Assembly (NCBI RefSeq): GCF_003586285.1 | Contig: NZ_QUBR01000001.1 | Span: forward strand, 868,001-932,000 | Origin: Aeromicrobium endophyticum | GTDB lineage: Bacteria; Actinomycetota; Actinomycetes; Propionibacteriales; Nocardioidaceae | DNA: 64,000 nucleotides | Reading direction: 5' to 3' | Part shown: piece by piece, positions 25,834-33,972 of the stretch | Numbering within the stretch: the first letter of the stretch is position 1 | Layout: each line of letters begins with the position of its first letter | Program-made: the position numbers and the translations under genes | The notes under the pieces: model-generated | What the model was told of the DNA's origin: nothing | The model's database searches: none | Seen by the model: the letters and a program-made list of their open reading frames with translations, nothing else

Positions 25834-26249
25834 CGGCGGGGCTCGCCGGGCGTCCGTCGCTCGGTGGGCTCCCCGTGCCGTTCGCCTGCGAGGACGACGG
25901 GGGTGCGCTCGACCACTCCGTCGTGGTCAAGCGTCGCGCCATCCGGTGCGCCCTGAGCCGCGTGTGCGGCATCTGTGGCGATCCGTTGACGCGTCCGGTC
26001 GCCTTCATCGGCGGCTCGGACGAGGCCGATGCCGAGCTGTTCGCATTCCCGCCCGTGCACCTCGAGTGCGCCCACGAGGCGCTCGAGGTGTTCGCACCGA
26101 TCGGTGGACGCCACCTCGGGCACGTCGAGGCACCGCTGACGTGGGCGCTCGTCACGACGGGCGGCTTCGACCTCATCCGTCCGACCCGCCGGGGAGACCC
26201 CGTCGCCTTCCACCCCAACTCGGTGCTCGAGACCCAGCTCATCGACTGA
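25830..26249 (+). CDS. conserved hypothetical protein with a CxxC pair, coupled to desaturase
   Basis: About 139 residues from the GTG at 25830, which overlaps the desaturase stop. The start is short and variable (TAGLAGRPSLGG). Then comes VPFACEDDGGA and a cysteine cluster RCALSRVCGICGDPL, followed by PPVHLECAHEALEV. The C-x-x-C and the later H-x-x-C-x-H could bind a metal such as zinc. Codon use in this frame is good, with strong third-position GC. I do not know the family beyond its presence in actinobacteria. Translational coupling suggests it belongs to the reductase-desaturase operon. Confidence 0.65.
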   Translation: MTAGLAGRPSLGGLPVPFACEDDGGALDHSVVVKRRAIRCALSRVCGICGDPLTRPVAFIGGSDEADAELFAFPPVHLECAHEALEVFAPIGGRHLGHVEAPLTWALVTTGGFDLIRPTRRGDPVAFHPNSVLETQLID

Positions 26250-26270
26250 GCCGGCAGCCTGCGGGAGACG

Positions 26271-27317
26271 TCAGGGGACTCGGGCCGTCCAGCTCGGGTC
26301 CTGGTACTTCGACACGGCGAGCGCGCTCGCCTGTTCCAACGTGGTGTCGTCGATCTGCACCGTGGTCAGACCGTAGCTGGCCTCGAAGTGGCCGAGCATC
26401 GCCGACACGACGGACTCGCGGCTCATGCCGGTCTGGCTGCGGATCGGGTCGACCCGCTTGGCGGCGCTGACGTGCCCCTTGTCGCTGAGCTTCTCACGGC
26501 CGATGCGCAAGATGTCGAGCATCGCGGCTGCGTCCATGTCGTACGACATGGTCACGTGATGAAGGACGACACCGCTCGCGAGCCGCTTCTGCGCGGCCCC
26601 GCCGATCTTGCCCAGCGGCGATGCGATGTCGTTGAGCGGGACGTAGGTCGCCTCGACCCCGAGCTCACGCAGGGCCCGGATGACCCAGGCGTCGAGAAAG
26701 GCGTACGAGTCGGCGAATGACAGCCCCTCGACCAAGGTCGCCGGCACGTACAGCGAGTACGTGATGGTGTTGCCGGGCTCGACGAACATCGCGCCGCCAC
26801 CGGAGATCCGCCGCACGACCGTCGCCTGGTGGCGGGTCGCCGCGTCGACGTCGACCTCGTTGGACAACGACTGGAACGAGCCGATGATGACCGCGTTCGA
26901 CGCCCACTCCCAGACCCGGAGCGTCGGGCTCCGCAGGCCGTCACCGACCTGGCGCGCGACGACCTCGTCGATCGCCATCTGCATCGCCGGGTGCTGGTGT
27001 CCGGCCTCGAGCAGCTCGAACGAGTGGTCGTGCCACGCCGTCGAACGTCCGAGCGCCCGCAGCACCGCATGGGCCACGGCGGGCGGATCGAAGCCCACCA
27101 TGACGGCGTCGCCCCGTGCGTGGTCGACCGCCTCGACCAACGAGCCGAGGCTCGCGTCCGCGGGCAGGCCCTCGAGCGCATCGGACATGTGACCCAGTGC
27201 CTCGTCGGGCTCCAGGAAGAAGTCGCCACTCAGGACGACGTCGCGGATGGCTCCGTCGACGACCTCCAGGTCGGCCACCACGAGCTTGCCGCCCGGGACC
27301 TTGTACTCACCGTGCAT
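26271..27317 (-). CDS. lipoate-protein ligase with N-terminal accessory domain (permuted LplA)
   Basis: A 348-residue protein. Residues 1-85 look like the small LplA accessory domain: EYKVPGGKLVVADLEVVDG and VVLSGDFFLEPDEAL. In E. coli LplA that domain sits at the C-terminus. Residues about 95-330 are the catalytic BPL/LPL domain, with RRISGGGAMFVEPGNTITYS and the lysine loop PLGKIGGAAQKRLASGVVLHH. The order is thus reversed, like a fusion of archaeal LplB-LplA in gene order. It should load lipoyl (or octanoyl) groups onto E2 and GcvH proteins. It follows an aldo/keto reductase gene by 25 bases and is probably in its operon. Confidence 0.78.
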   Translation of the reverse strand: MHGEYKVPGGKLVVADLEVVDGAIRDVVLSGDFFLEPDEALGHMSDALEGLPADASLGSLVEAVDHARGDAVMVGFDPPAVAHAVLRALGRSTAWHDHSFELLEAGHQHPAMQMAIDEVVARQVGDGLRSPTLRVWEWASNAVIIGSFQSLSNEVDVDAATRHQATVVRRISGGGAMFVEPGNTITYSLYVPATLVEGLSFADSYAFLDAWVIRALRELGVEATYVPLNDIASPLGKIGGAAQKRLASGVVLHHVTMSYDMDAAAMLDILRIGREKLSDKGHVSAAKRVDPIRSQTGMSRESVVSAMLGHFEASYGLTTVQIDDTTLEQASALAVSKYQDPSWTARVP

Positions 27318-27342
27318 CGTCGTCCACCTGCCGTCGACCCGA

Positions 27343-28206
27343 TCAGGCGATCGCGTCGAGTGCCGCGAACTGCTCGTCGGTCAGCTCGATGCCGGCGGCA
27401 CCGACGTTGTCCTCGAGGTGCGAGACGGTCGACGTGCCGGGGATCGGCAGCATGACCGGCGAACGCTTGAGCAGCCAGGCCAGCGCCAGCTGCGACGGTG
27501 TCGCGTCGTGCTCGGCGGCGAGCTTCTCGAGCGGGCCGCCGTCCTTGACCAGGCCGCCGGTCGCGAGCGGGAACCACGGGATGAAGGCGATGCCCTCGGA
27601 CGTCGCGTGGTCGAGCAGCTGCTCGGCCGAGCGGTCGGTCAGGTTGAACAGGTTCTGGACCGACACGATCTCGGCGGTCTCCTGCGCCTGCTTCAGCTCG
27701 GCGACGCTGACCTCGCTGAGGCCGATGTGGCGCACCTTGCCGGCGTCCTGCAGCTCCTTGAACGCACCGACCTGCTCGGCGACCGGCACCTCGGCGTCGA
27801 TGCGGTGCAGCTGGATCAGGTCGATGCGCTCGACGTCGAGCTTGCGCAGGCTCAGCTCGACCTGCTGCTTGAGGTACGCCGGACGACCGACGGGAATCCA
27901 CTCCCCCGGGCCGGTGCGCGTCAGGCCCGCCTTGGTCGCGATGACGACGTCGTCGGCGTAGGGGTGCAGCGCCTCGCGGATGATCTCCTCGGAGACGTTC
28001 GGGCCGTAGGAGTCGGCGGTGTCGATGAAGGTGACACCCAGCTCGACGGCACGACGCAGCACGGCGATCGCCTCGGCGCGGTCTCGGGGCTCGCCCCACA
28101 CGCCGTCGCCGGTGATCTGCATCGCGCCGTAGCCCAAGCGCGTGACGGGCAGGTCACCGCCGAGCTGGAAGGTTCCGGACGGGGTGGCCGAGGGTGTCGA
28201 AGTCAT
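27343..28206 (-). CDS. aldo/keto reductase
   Basis: A 287-residue TIM-barrel enzyme. The catalytic tetrad is complete: D62 and Y67 in [11 protein letters not shown]92 in VIATKAG, and H134 in LIQLHRID. The C-terminal NADPH-binding parts [13 protein letters not shown] are clear. It should reduce aldehydes or ketones with NADPH in the cytoplasm. Its sequence is distant from the second aldo/keto reductase at 29842. It lies 25 bases upstream of the lipoate ligase on the same strand, an association without obvious metabolic logic. Confidence 0.87.
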   Translation of the reverse strand: MTSTPSATPSGTFQLGGDLPVTRLGYGAMQITGDGVWGEPRDRAEAIAVLRRAVELGVTFIDTADSYGPNVSEEIIREALHPYADDVVIATKAGLTRTGPGEWIPVGRPAYLKQQVELSLRKLDVERIDLIQLHRIDAEVPVAEQVGAFKELQDAGKVRHIGLSEVSVAELKQAQETAEIVSVQNLFNLTDRSAEQLLDHATSEGIAFIPWFPLATGGLVKDGGPLEKLAAEHDATPSQLALAWLLKRSPVMLPIPGTSTVSHLEDNVGAAGIELTDEQFAALDAIA

Positions 28207-28246
28207 ACCAAGGTCAATCAGGCCCCGGCGCGGGATATTCCGCCGC

Positions 28247-29566
28247 CTACTTCCAGACCCGGACGTAGTCGACCTTGGTGGTGCCGGTGGTGGGGGTCGC
28301 GGACGTCGCGGCGCCGGCCTCGAGCCCCTGGGTCAGGACGAGCATGAAGGCCCGGTCGAACGGTGCAGGGCCGTACGCGGGATCGAGCTTCTTGATGACG
28401 TGCGACACGCAGGTCACGCCGTCGTACGCGATCGACAACGTCGTGGGCGTCCACTCGAGCGTGTAGGTGTGGAACTGCGACGGATCGGTGATGCGGCAGG
28501 CGTTGGTGACCGACTGATCGGACGCGTCGGGCTGGTAGTGGATGTACGGGACGCCGTGGTCGGGCCACTGCGGGTAGCGCTCGAGGACGTCGATCTCGCC
28601 CGAGAACGGGAAGGTGCTGGCGGCCTCGGCCGGGAACAGCCACAGCGCGCTGTGCGGACCCGCGACGCCGTCGTCGAGGGCCTTCTTCATGGCAGGGAAC
28701 GCCGCACGGAACTCGAACCGGCCGCGGGCCTGCGTGAACAGTCCCCAGGTGCTGACCGATCCGGCGGTGTAGTCGACGGTCTCGTCGCCCTTGCGCGCTC
28801 CGGGGCACGCGACGGGCTCGGCCTCCTTGCGCACCGTGAGCGCGAGGCTGCCGCCACCGACCGAGATGTTGTCCGGATCGTCGACGTAGCAGTCGGCGCC
28901 GATCTGGTAGCCGCTCGCGGCCGTCGTCTGGGGGAGCCACTTGGTGCGGTCGAGCCGGGTGCCGCCGAACTCGTCGGAGAACGTGCAGGTCCAGGGCGTG
29001 CCGTCGGGCTTGACGAGCTGGGTGTCGTCGCAGGCGGTGCTGGTGCGCGCCAGGCTGGGCGTGACGTCGGGGGTGGGGCTGACGACCGGTGCGGGGGTGG
29101 GCACCGACACCGGTGCTCCCGAGGACGCCGCTGCCGTCGTGACGCGGACGACCTGCGTGCGCCGCGCGGTGCGCTGGCGACTCGTGCCGCGGTCACGGTA
29201 CGTGACCTTGGTCGTCACCCGATAGCTGCCCGCCGTCAGATGCGCCGACCGCATCCCCCGGCCGACCCACGACGCCCCGCGACGGACGTCGATCGAGGTC
29301 TTGCGCACCGACACACCGGAGCGCTTGGTGAACATCGGCCGGACGACGGCGGCTGCGCCGGGAGCGACGACCTTGGCGGGGATCGTCCGGATGGTGACGG
29401 GCGACGGAGCGGCGTCGACGGGCGTCGACAGCGTGTCGGGTCCGACGATCAGCGCCGTCGCGACCACCGAGACGGCGACGAGTCGCAGGAGCGGACCACA
29501 CCACGACGTCGCCTCGCGGCGACCGGAAGCATCCGAGAACGGACGAACCTCTTCTGTGCGGTGCAT
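28247..29566 (-). CDS. secreted GH16 endo-beta-glucanase-like glycoside hydrolase
   Basis: About 439 residues from ATG 29566, chosen for GGGGAG six bases upstream; the frame upstream to 29659 is not convincing. A signal segment ([16 protein letters not shown], then VDAA) directs secretion. Residues about 55-130 form a beta-rich accessory domain with basic surface, followed by a Pro/Thr/Ala linker. The GH16 domain (about 175-439) carries the catalytic motif E324-I-D326-V-L-E329 and the aromatic [15 protein letters not shown] start. Endo-1,3-beta-glucanase (laminarinase) activity is likely, but GH16 covers several specificities. Divergent from an aldo/keto reductase. Confidence 0.85.
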   Translation of the reverse strand: MHRTEEVRPFSDASGRREATSWCGPLLRLVAVSVVATALIVGPDTLSTPVDAAPSPVTIRTIPAKVVAPGAAAVVRPMFTKRSGVSVRKTSIDVRRGASWVGRGMRSAHLTAGSYRVTTKVTYRDRGTSRQRTARRTQVVRVTTAAASSGAPVSVPTPAPVVSPTPDVTPSLARTSTACDDTQLVKPDGTPWTCTFSDEFGGTRLDRTKWLPQTTAASGYQIGADCYVDDPDNISVGGGSLALTVRKEAEPVACPGARKGDETVDYTAGSVSTWGLFTQARGRFEFRAAFPAMKKALDDGVAGPHSALWLFPAEAASTFPFSGEIDVLERYPQWPDHGVPYIHYQPDASDQSVTNACRITDPSQFHTYTLEWTPTTLSIAYDGVTCVSHVIKKLDPAYGPAPFDRAFMLVLTQGLEAGAATSATPTTGTTKVDYVRVWK

Positions 29567-29841
29567 CTGCTGCTCCCCTGTCGACAGATCACTGCCAGGA
29601 GAACCTCGTACCGAACAGCCCCTCTTCGTCGACCGCGACCCCTTGTCGTGCCGACTCACGTCACGTGCTCATCGAACTCCGCCGCGGCGGGCTCCCATCG
29701 ATGAGTGCGACCGTGATTGCAGGTGCTGCAGCTCCCTCTGACTTTGCGCACTCTAGTGGAACGGGGGCCCGGCGGCACCTTTTCGGCCGACCTGCGCACC
29801 GGCAGCCGGCCGAGCCGTCCGGCGACCGGCATGATGAGCCC
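29567..29841. other. divergent spacer between GH16 and aldo/keto reductase genes
   Basis: This 275-base spacer has no convincing coding frame. It contains an AT-richer patch at about 29735-29765 (CTCTGACTTTGCGCACTCTAG), which should hold promoter elements for one or both genes. At the right end, CATGAT (29830-29835) lies six bases before the aldo/keto reductase ATG. Confidence 0.4.
29830..29835 (+). promoter_or_regulatory. possible -10 CATGAT, leaderless type
   Basis: CATGAT is followed by six bases (GAGCCC) and the ATG at 29842. It differs from TANNNT at the first position only, and no Shine-Dalgarno sequence is present before the start. Confidence 0.4.
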
Positions 29842-30819
29842 ATGCGACGCACGGCGATGGGCGACAGCGACCTCGAGGTCTCGGAGATCATCCTCGGCTG
29901 CATGAGCTACGGCGATCCTGGCCGCGGCACGCATCCGTGGTCGTTGACCGAGGACGACAGCCGTCCGTTCATCCGTCGGGCTCTCGAGGCCGGCATCACG
30001 ACGTTCGACACCGCCAACATGTACTCCGACGGGTCGAGCGAGGAGATCCTGGGGCGAGCGCTGGCCGACCTCGCACGCCGCGAGGACGTCGAGATCGCGA
30101 CGAAGGTGTACTTCCCGATGGGCGGCGATCCTGCCTCGGGCGGCCTGTCGGCGGCGGCGATCGCCCGGCAGATCGACGAGAGCCTGCGCCGCCTCGGCAC
30201 CGACTACATCGACCTCTACCAGATCCACCGCTGGGATCCCGAGGTCCCGATCGAGGAGACGATGGAGGCGCTCGACCTCGTCGTGCGGTCGGGCAAGGCC
30301 CGCTTCATCGGGGCGTCGTCGATGTGGGCGTGGCAGCTGGCCCAGGCCCAGCACGCCGCCGACCTCAACGGCTGGACGCCCTTCGTGTCGATGCAGGACC
30401 AGTACAACCTCGTGCAGCGCGAGGACGAGCGGGAGATGCACCCGTTCTGCCTCGACGAGGGCATCGGCGTCATCCCGTGGAGCCCGCTCGCGCGGGGGCG
30501 GCTGACCCGCGAGTGGGACGACCTCAGCACGGAGCGCAGCGGGTCCGACCAGGTCACGCAGAGGTTCTACCGGCAGGCCGAGGAGTCCGACCGCGCCATC
30601 GCGGCGGCCGTCGGCTCGGTCGCCGCCGCACGCGGAGTCTCGCGGGCCCAGGTGGCCCTCGCCTGGGTGCGCCAGCAGGAGGTCGTCACCGCCCCGATCG
30701 TCGGCGCCACCAAGCCGCTGCACCTCGACGACGCGATCGCGTCGGTCGACCTCGTGCTCGACGCCGACGAGCTCGCGGCCCTCGAGTCCCCCTACGTGCC
30801 GAGGCTGCCCGAGTTCTGA
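29842..30819 (+). CDS. aldo/keto reductase, YajO/Tas-like
   Basis: A 325-residue enzyme. The tetrad is D56 and Y61 in FDTANMYSDG, K88 in IATKVYFP, and H129 in LYQIHRWD. The sequence RTAMGDSDLEVSEIILGCM at the start and IPWSPLARGRLTREWDD in the second half place it in the AKR11/AKR12-like group that includes YajO. NADPH-dependent carbonyl reduction is expected. The ATG at 29842 may be read from a leaderless transcript; an internal ATG (MGDSDLEV) is an alternative start. An SDR gene follows 35 bases downstream. Confidence 0.87.
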   Translation: MRRTAMGDSDLEVSEIILGCMSYGDPGRGTHPWSLTEDDSRPFIRRALEAGITTFDTANMYSDGSSEEILGRALADLARREDVEIATKVYFPMGGDPASGGLSAAAIARQIDESLRRLGTDYIDLYQIHRWDPEVPIEETMEALDLVVRSGKARFIGASSMWAWQLAQAQHAADLNGWTPFVSMQDQYNLVQREDEREMHPFCLDEGIGVIPWSPLARGRLTREWDDLSTERSGSDQVTQRFYRQAEESDRAIAAAVGSVAAARGVSRAQVALAWVRQQEVVTAPIVGATKPLHLDDAIASVDLVLDADELAALESPYVPRLPEF

Positions 30820-30854
30820 CCGGCGGTTCGGTGCCCCCTGCCAGAGTGGGCGTC

Positions 30855-31649
30855 ATGCGCATCGACCTCACCGGCAGGACCGCCCTCGTGACCGGCTCGA
30901 CCCAGGGCATCGGCCTGGCGATCGCCTCGACGCTCGCCGGAGCCGGCGCGCGGGTCGGGATCAACGGACGCGGTGCCGCCCGGGTCGACGCCGCGATCGA
31001 CGAGATCCGTTCGGCGTGGCCGGACGCCGACCTCGTGGCGGTCGTGGCCGACGTGACGACCGAGGACGGCGCGGCGGCTGCCGCCGAGGCGCTGCCCGCG
31101 GTCGACGTGCTCGTCAACAACCTCGGCATCTTCGAGGCCAAGCCCGCCCTCGAGATCACCGACGACGACTGGCGCCGCTACTTCGACGTCAACGTGCTGA
31201 GCGCCGTCCGACTCATCCGCACCTACCTGCCCGGCATGACGGAGCGCGGGTGGGGACGCATCCAGAACATCGCGAGCGACTCGGCCATCGTCATCCCCCA
31301 CGAGATGATCCACTACGGCACGTCCAAGACGGCGCTGCTCTCGGTGTCGCGAGGCTTCGCCAAGGAGGCGGCGGGCACCGGCGTCACGGTCAACTCCGTC
31401 ATCGCGGGGCCCACGCACACCGGCGGCGTCGAGGACTTCGTGCGCTCGCTCGTCGGCGACGACCTGCCCTGGGACGAGGCGCAGCGCGAGTTCATGCGCA
31501 CGCACCGCCCGCAGTCGCTGATCCAGCGGCTCATCGAGCCCGAGGAGATCGCCAACCTCGTGGCCTACCTCAGCTCGCCCCTGGCCTCGGCCACGACGGG
31601 GGCCGCGGTGCGGGTCGACGGCGGCTACGTCGACTCGATCGTGCCGTGA
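30855..31649 (+). CDS. SDR-family oxidoreductase
   Basis: A 264-residue classical short-chain dehydrogenase. The cofactor site is TGSTQGIG at residues 13-20, the structural N89 lies in VLVNNLGIF, and catalytic Y154-x3-K158 is in HYGTSKTALL, with a serine of IASDSA completing the set. The C-terminal TTGAAVRVDGGYVDSIVP is typical. FabG-like reductases and sugar dehydrogenases share this form, so the substrate is open. It is 35 bases downstream of the aldo/keto reductase and probably co-transcribed. Confidence 0.85.
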   Translation: MRIDLTGRTALVTGSTQGIGLAIASTLAGAGARVGINGRGAARVDAAIDEIRSAWPDADLVAVVADVTTEDGAAAAAEALPAVDVLVNNLGIFEAKPALEITDDDWRRYFDVNVLSAVRLIRTYLPGMTERGWGRIQNIASDSAIVIPHEMIHYGTSKTALLSVSRGFAKEAAGTGVTVNSVIAGPTHTGGVEDFVRSLVGDDLPWDEAQREFMRTHRPQSLIQRLIEPEEIANLVAYLSSPLASATTGAAVRVDGGYVDSIVP

Positions 31650-31690
31650 CCGCGGGCCGCGACCCCTGGCGCGGCTAGCCCGATAGCCGG

Positions 31691-31696
31691 TACCGT
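31691..31696 (+). promoter_or_regulatory. -10 hexamer TACCGT, leaderless type
   Basis: TACCGT is followed by exactly six bases and the ATG at 31703. If used, the truncated AMP-binding gene downstream would still be transcribed, as a leaderless mRNA. Confidence 0.4.
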
Positions 31697-31702
31697 CCGG
31701 GG

Positions 31703-32254
31703 ATGGACGTGACCTACGCCACACTGCCCCTCGGCGGCCAGCCGCTGACCCTGCCGATGCGCACGCCCGGCGCCGGACGCCTGTGGGCCCGCCTCGCGCG
31801 CGACCGATCGCCCCTGGCCCAGCTGGTGCGCGCCGCCCGTCGCACGCCCGACAGCCCGGCCGCGACGGACGGCGCCCAGGTCGTCACGGCAGCCGAGCTG
31901 TACGCGCGGGTGCGGCTGCTGGCCGGCGTCCTGCACGCACGCGGCATCGGGCGTGGCAGCACCGTCGGGCTGCTGTGCAGCGATCACGCCGGCTTCGCCC
32001 AGGCGGCACTGGCCGTCCAGTGGGTGGACGCGCGCCTGGTGCTGGTCGACATCGACGCGACCCCCGACCGGCTCGGCGCCGTCGCGCGGCGCGAGGGGGT
32101 TCAGCTGCTCGTGCACGACGCCGCGCTGCGGCCGATCGTCGTCCGGTCGGGCCTGGCGGTGCCGACCCTGGTCAGCGACGGGCACGGCTCCGGGTCGGTG
32201 GCCGGCGCCTGCGACTTCGGTCATCCCGCGCCGCGGCGCCGCCGACGGCCCTAG
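31703..32254 (+). pseudogene. N-terminal fragment of an AMP-binding acyl-CoA synthetase
   Basis: A 183-residue open frame that resembles only the first third of fatty-acyl-CoA synthetases. It has SPLAQLVRAARRTPDSPA, the VTAAELYARVRLLAGVLHARG block and GRGSTVGLLCSDHAGFAQA, where AMP-forming enzymes have the G-D-x-V-x-x-x-x-x-N-x-x-x-x-x-x block. The P-loop-like T-S-G-T-T-G motif, the adenylate core and the lysine-bearing C-terminal domain are all missing. The frame ends in an arginine-rich run (APRRRRRP), 18 bases before the convergent cyclase gene. Full enzymes are above 500 residues, so this is a remnant unless it has a new role. Confidence 0.65.
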
Positions 32255-32272
32255 CCGGTCAGGCCTAGTCGA

Positions 32273-33064
32273 TCAGGCCCAGTCGAGCACGTGCAGCCGC
32301 TGGGTTCCCGGGACGCCCTTCAGCTCGGCCTCGCGCACCTCGACCACCGTCGCGACGTCGTCGTCCAGCGCGTCCATCACGGCATCGCTCACGAGCACCT
32401 CGCCCCCGTCGGCCTGCGCCGCGACGCGGGCGGCGAAGGCCACGTTGCGGCCGAACAGGTCGCCGTCACGGTGCACCGCCGAGCCCCGGTGGGCACCGAT
32501 GCGCACCCGCACCCCGGCCAGCCTGCCGCGTCCGACCTTCGCCAGGGCGCGCTGGATGTCGCACGCGGCGGCGACGGCCTCGGACGCCTCGGCGAACGCC
32601 ACCATGAAACCGTCGCCCTGGGTCTTGACGACCTGACCGCCGTGCCGCTCGATCGCCCGGGTGAGGATGCGGTCGTGCTTGGCGAGCAGCTGCACCCAGC
32701 CGCGGTCGCCCAGACGGTGGTTGAGCTCGGTCGAGCCCTCGATGTCGGAGAACATGACGGTCACGGTGCCGTCGCCGGCCGCCAGACGAGCGAGGTCGGG
32801 GCGCTCGACGTCGGCCCACAGCGCCAGGTCGTCGATCGAGCTGCGGATCACTCCCTTGACGCCGTGGTCGCGCATCTTGATCGCCGTGCCCACCACGCCC
32901 CGCACCGCCTCGGACGGCGTCGGCACGCTCAGGCGCGGACGCGACGACTCGTCCTCGAGCCAGCGGATGCGCCTGCGGGCACGACCCAGCATCGCCCGCA
33001 GCACGACCACGAGCACCGCGAGCGCGCCGCACAGCACGGCCAGCACGATCTCGAGGACGGACAC
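32273..33064 (-). CDS. membrane-anchored class III adenylate/guanylate cyclase
   Basis: A 263-residue protein starting at GTG 33064. One N-terminal helix (LEIVLAVLCGALAVLVVVL) is followed by a basic segment and a helical linker. The cyclase homology domain (about 95-263) has the metal-binding aspartates in VTVMFSDIEGSTELN and in KTQGDGFMVAF. Segments DLFGRNVAFAARVAAQADGG and VSDAVMDAL complete the fold. A full active site needs residues from two chains, so it should act as a homodimer. Nucleotide choice (ATP or GTP) is not settled. Leaderless-type promoter at 33071. Confidence 0.83.
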   Translation of the reverse strand: MSVLEIVLAVLCGALAVLVVVLRAMLGRARRRIRWLEDESSRPRLSVPTPSEAVRGVVGTAIKMRDHGVKGVIRSSIDDLALWADVERPDLARLAAGDGTVTVMFSDIEGSTELNHRLGDRGWVQLLAKHDRILTRAIERHGGQVVKTQGDGFMVAFAEASEAVAAACDIQRALAKVGRGRLAGVRVRIGAHRGSAVHRDGDLFGRNVAFAARVAAQADGGEVLVSDAVMDALDDDVATVVEVREAELKGVPGTQRLHVLDWA

Positions 33065-33070
33065 AGCGCC

Positions 33071-33076
33071 ACGCTA
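33071..33076 (-). promoter_or_regulatory. -10 hexamer TAGCGT for the cyclase gene
   Basis: TAGCGT on the minus strand ends six bases before the cyclase GTG at 33064. There is no purine-rich ribosome site between them, so a leaderless mRNA is likely. Confidence 0.5.
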
Positions 33077-33180
33077 GCGCCTCGTCCGATCGTTCACCCG
33101 GTGTTGGCCTGTGGTTGCCTCGGCGTCCGTCCGGCCGGTCTAGAGTCGGTCACGAGTCGGAGGGCAACGCAGCCTCCGGT

Positions 33181-33227
33181 GCACGCAGAAGTCCCCGCCG
33201 TCACCACCCGGTCGGGGACTTCGGTGC
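33181..33227. terminator. strong hairpin, terminator or end of a small RNA
   Basis: GAAGTCCCCG (33188-33197) pairs perfectly with CGGGGACTTC (33213-33222), and GCAC/GTGC extend the stem outward after a small bulge. Read leftward it could end the transcript of the Lys/Ala-rich gene at 33381-33914. Read rightward it could end a short RNA that begins near a TCTAGAGT element at 33139-33146, with a GGAGG...CCTCC hairpin in between. There is no long T-run on either strand. Confidence 0.5.
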
Positions 33228-33258
33228 GTTCGGGGGTCGCTCCAGACGGCCGGTGCCC

Positions 33259-33339
33259 GACGAGTGGTGCGAACCGAGCCGCGAGTGGTGCGCAGCGGAC
33301 AGACACGCCGTCCCAGAACGTCCAGTGCGCACCACTCGC
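33259..33339. repeat. GAGTGGTGCG inverted and direct repeat element
   Basis: A 20-base arm at 33281-33300 and its reverse complement at 33320-33339 match at 18 positions. The outer 14 bases (GCGAGTGGTGCGCA) are perfect. The loop is 19 bases. A third, partial copy of the arm (CGAGTGGTGCG) lies directly upstream at 33261-33271. The shape is that of a REP- or MITE-like intergenic element. Copies elsewhere in the genome cannot be seen here. Confidence 0.6.
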
Positions 33340-33341
33340 AA

Positions 33342-33368
33342 GACCGGGGACCGGGGACCGGGGACCCG
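33342..33368. repeat. 7-bp GC-rich tandem repeat (GACCGGG)
   Basis: Three consecutive copies of a seven-base unit (GACCGGG) are followed by an imperfect GACCCGGG unit. The tract is extremely GC-rich and lies just after the inverted repeat and before the stop of the leftward Lys/Ala-rich gene. It may be prone to slippage. Confidence 0.55.
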
Positions 33369-33380
33369 GGGGCTCGGGGG

Positions 33381-33914
33381 CTACTCGGGGCCGGTGCTGT
33401 AGACGACGGGGTCGTCGTCGACCGGGGCGGCGGGCTCGTCCAGCGTGGACGCCGGCTTGGTGGGCTTGACCTTGGTGGCGGGGGTCTTCTTGTCGACGGC
33501 CTTCTTGGCGGCCGTCGCACCGCTGGCGGGCTTCTTGGCCGTCGCCTTCTTGGCAGGGCCCTGCCGTGCCGTGGCTCGCTTGGCGGTCGAGCGGGTGGCG
33601 GGGTTGGCCGTCGCCGGAGCAGGGTCGGCGATCGTCGTCGTGGCTCCGGGGGTGGGCGACGGCTCGGGGGCTGCGGGCTGCCGCACGGGCTCGGCGTCGA
33701 CCGTCGGCCTGGGCGGCGTGATGTCGATGACGGTGGCGTCGGCCGACGCGTCAGGACGCTCTGAGGACGTGCGCGCCTCGGGGCCGTCCGCGCCCTCGCC
33801 ACCGGGGAGAACCCGGTGCAGCACACCGGACGCCAGCCCGACGCCGGCGCGCAGGGCGCCGCCGGCCAGCTGCTGGGCGAGGGAGACGGGAATCTTGACG
33901 ATGGTGGGGATCAC
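33381..33914 (-). CDS. protein with Lys/Ala/Pro-rich histone-like tail
   Basis: A 177-residue protein starting at GTG 33914, chosen for CAGGAG nine bases upstream; the frame remains open to 34094 but reads as Arg-rich non-family sequence. Residues 1-38 (IPTIVKIPVSLAQQLAGGAL, then GVGLASGVLHRVLPGG) are amphipathic and look like the conserved part. The middle is acidic and proline-rich. The tail (about 105-160) is built of A/K/T/P runs such as AKKATAKKPASGATAAKK, like linker-histone or HupB C-termini, and should bind DNA or polyphosphate-like anions. I do not recognise a named family. Confidence 0.6.
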   Translation of the reverse strand: MIPTIVKIPVSLAQQLAGGALRAGVGLASGVLHRVLPGGEGADGPEARTSSERPDASADATVIDITPPRPTVDAEPVRQPAAPEPSPTPGATTTIADPAPATANPATRSTAKRATARQGPAKKATAKKPASGATAAKKAVDKKTPATKVKPTKPASTLDEPAAPVDDDPVVYSTGPE

Positions 33915-33972
33915 AGGTGCTCCTGGGTCGTCGGTCGGGAGTGAGCTGTTGCCGTACCCACCCGCGTCGGGC

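Noticed and set aside
33342..33368. CRISPR-like array
   Set aside because: The tandem units are seven bases long with no spacers, so it is a simple tandem repeat. No cas genes are present in the window.
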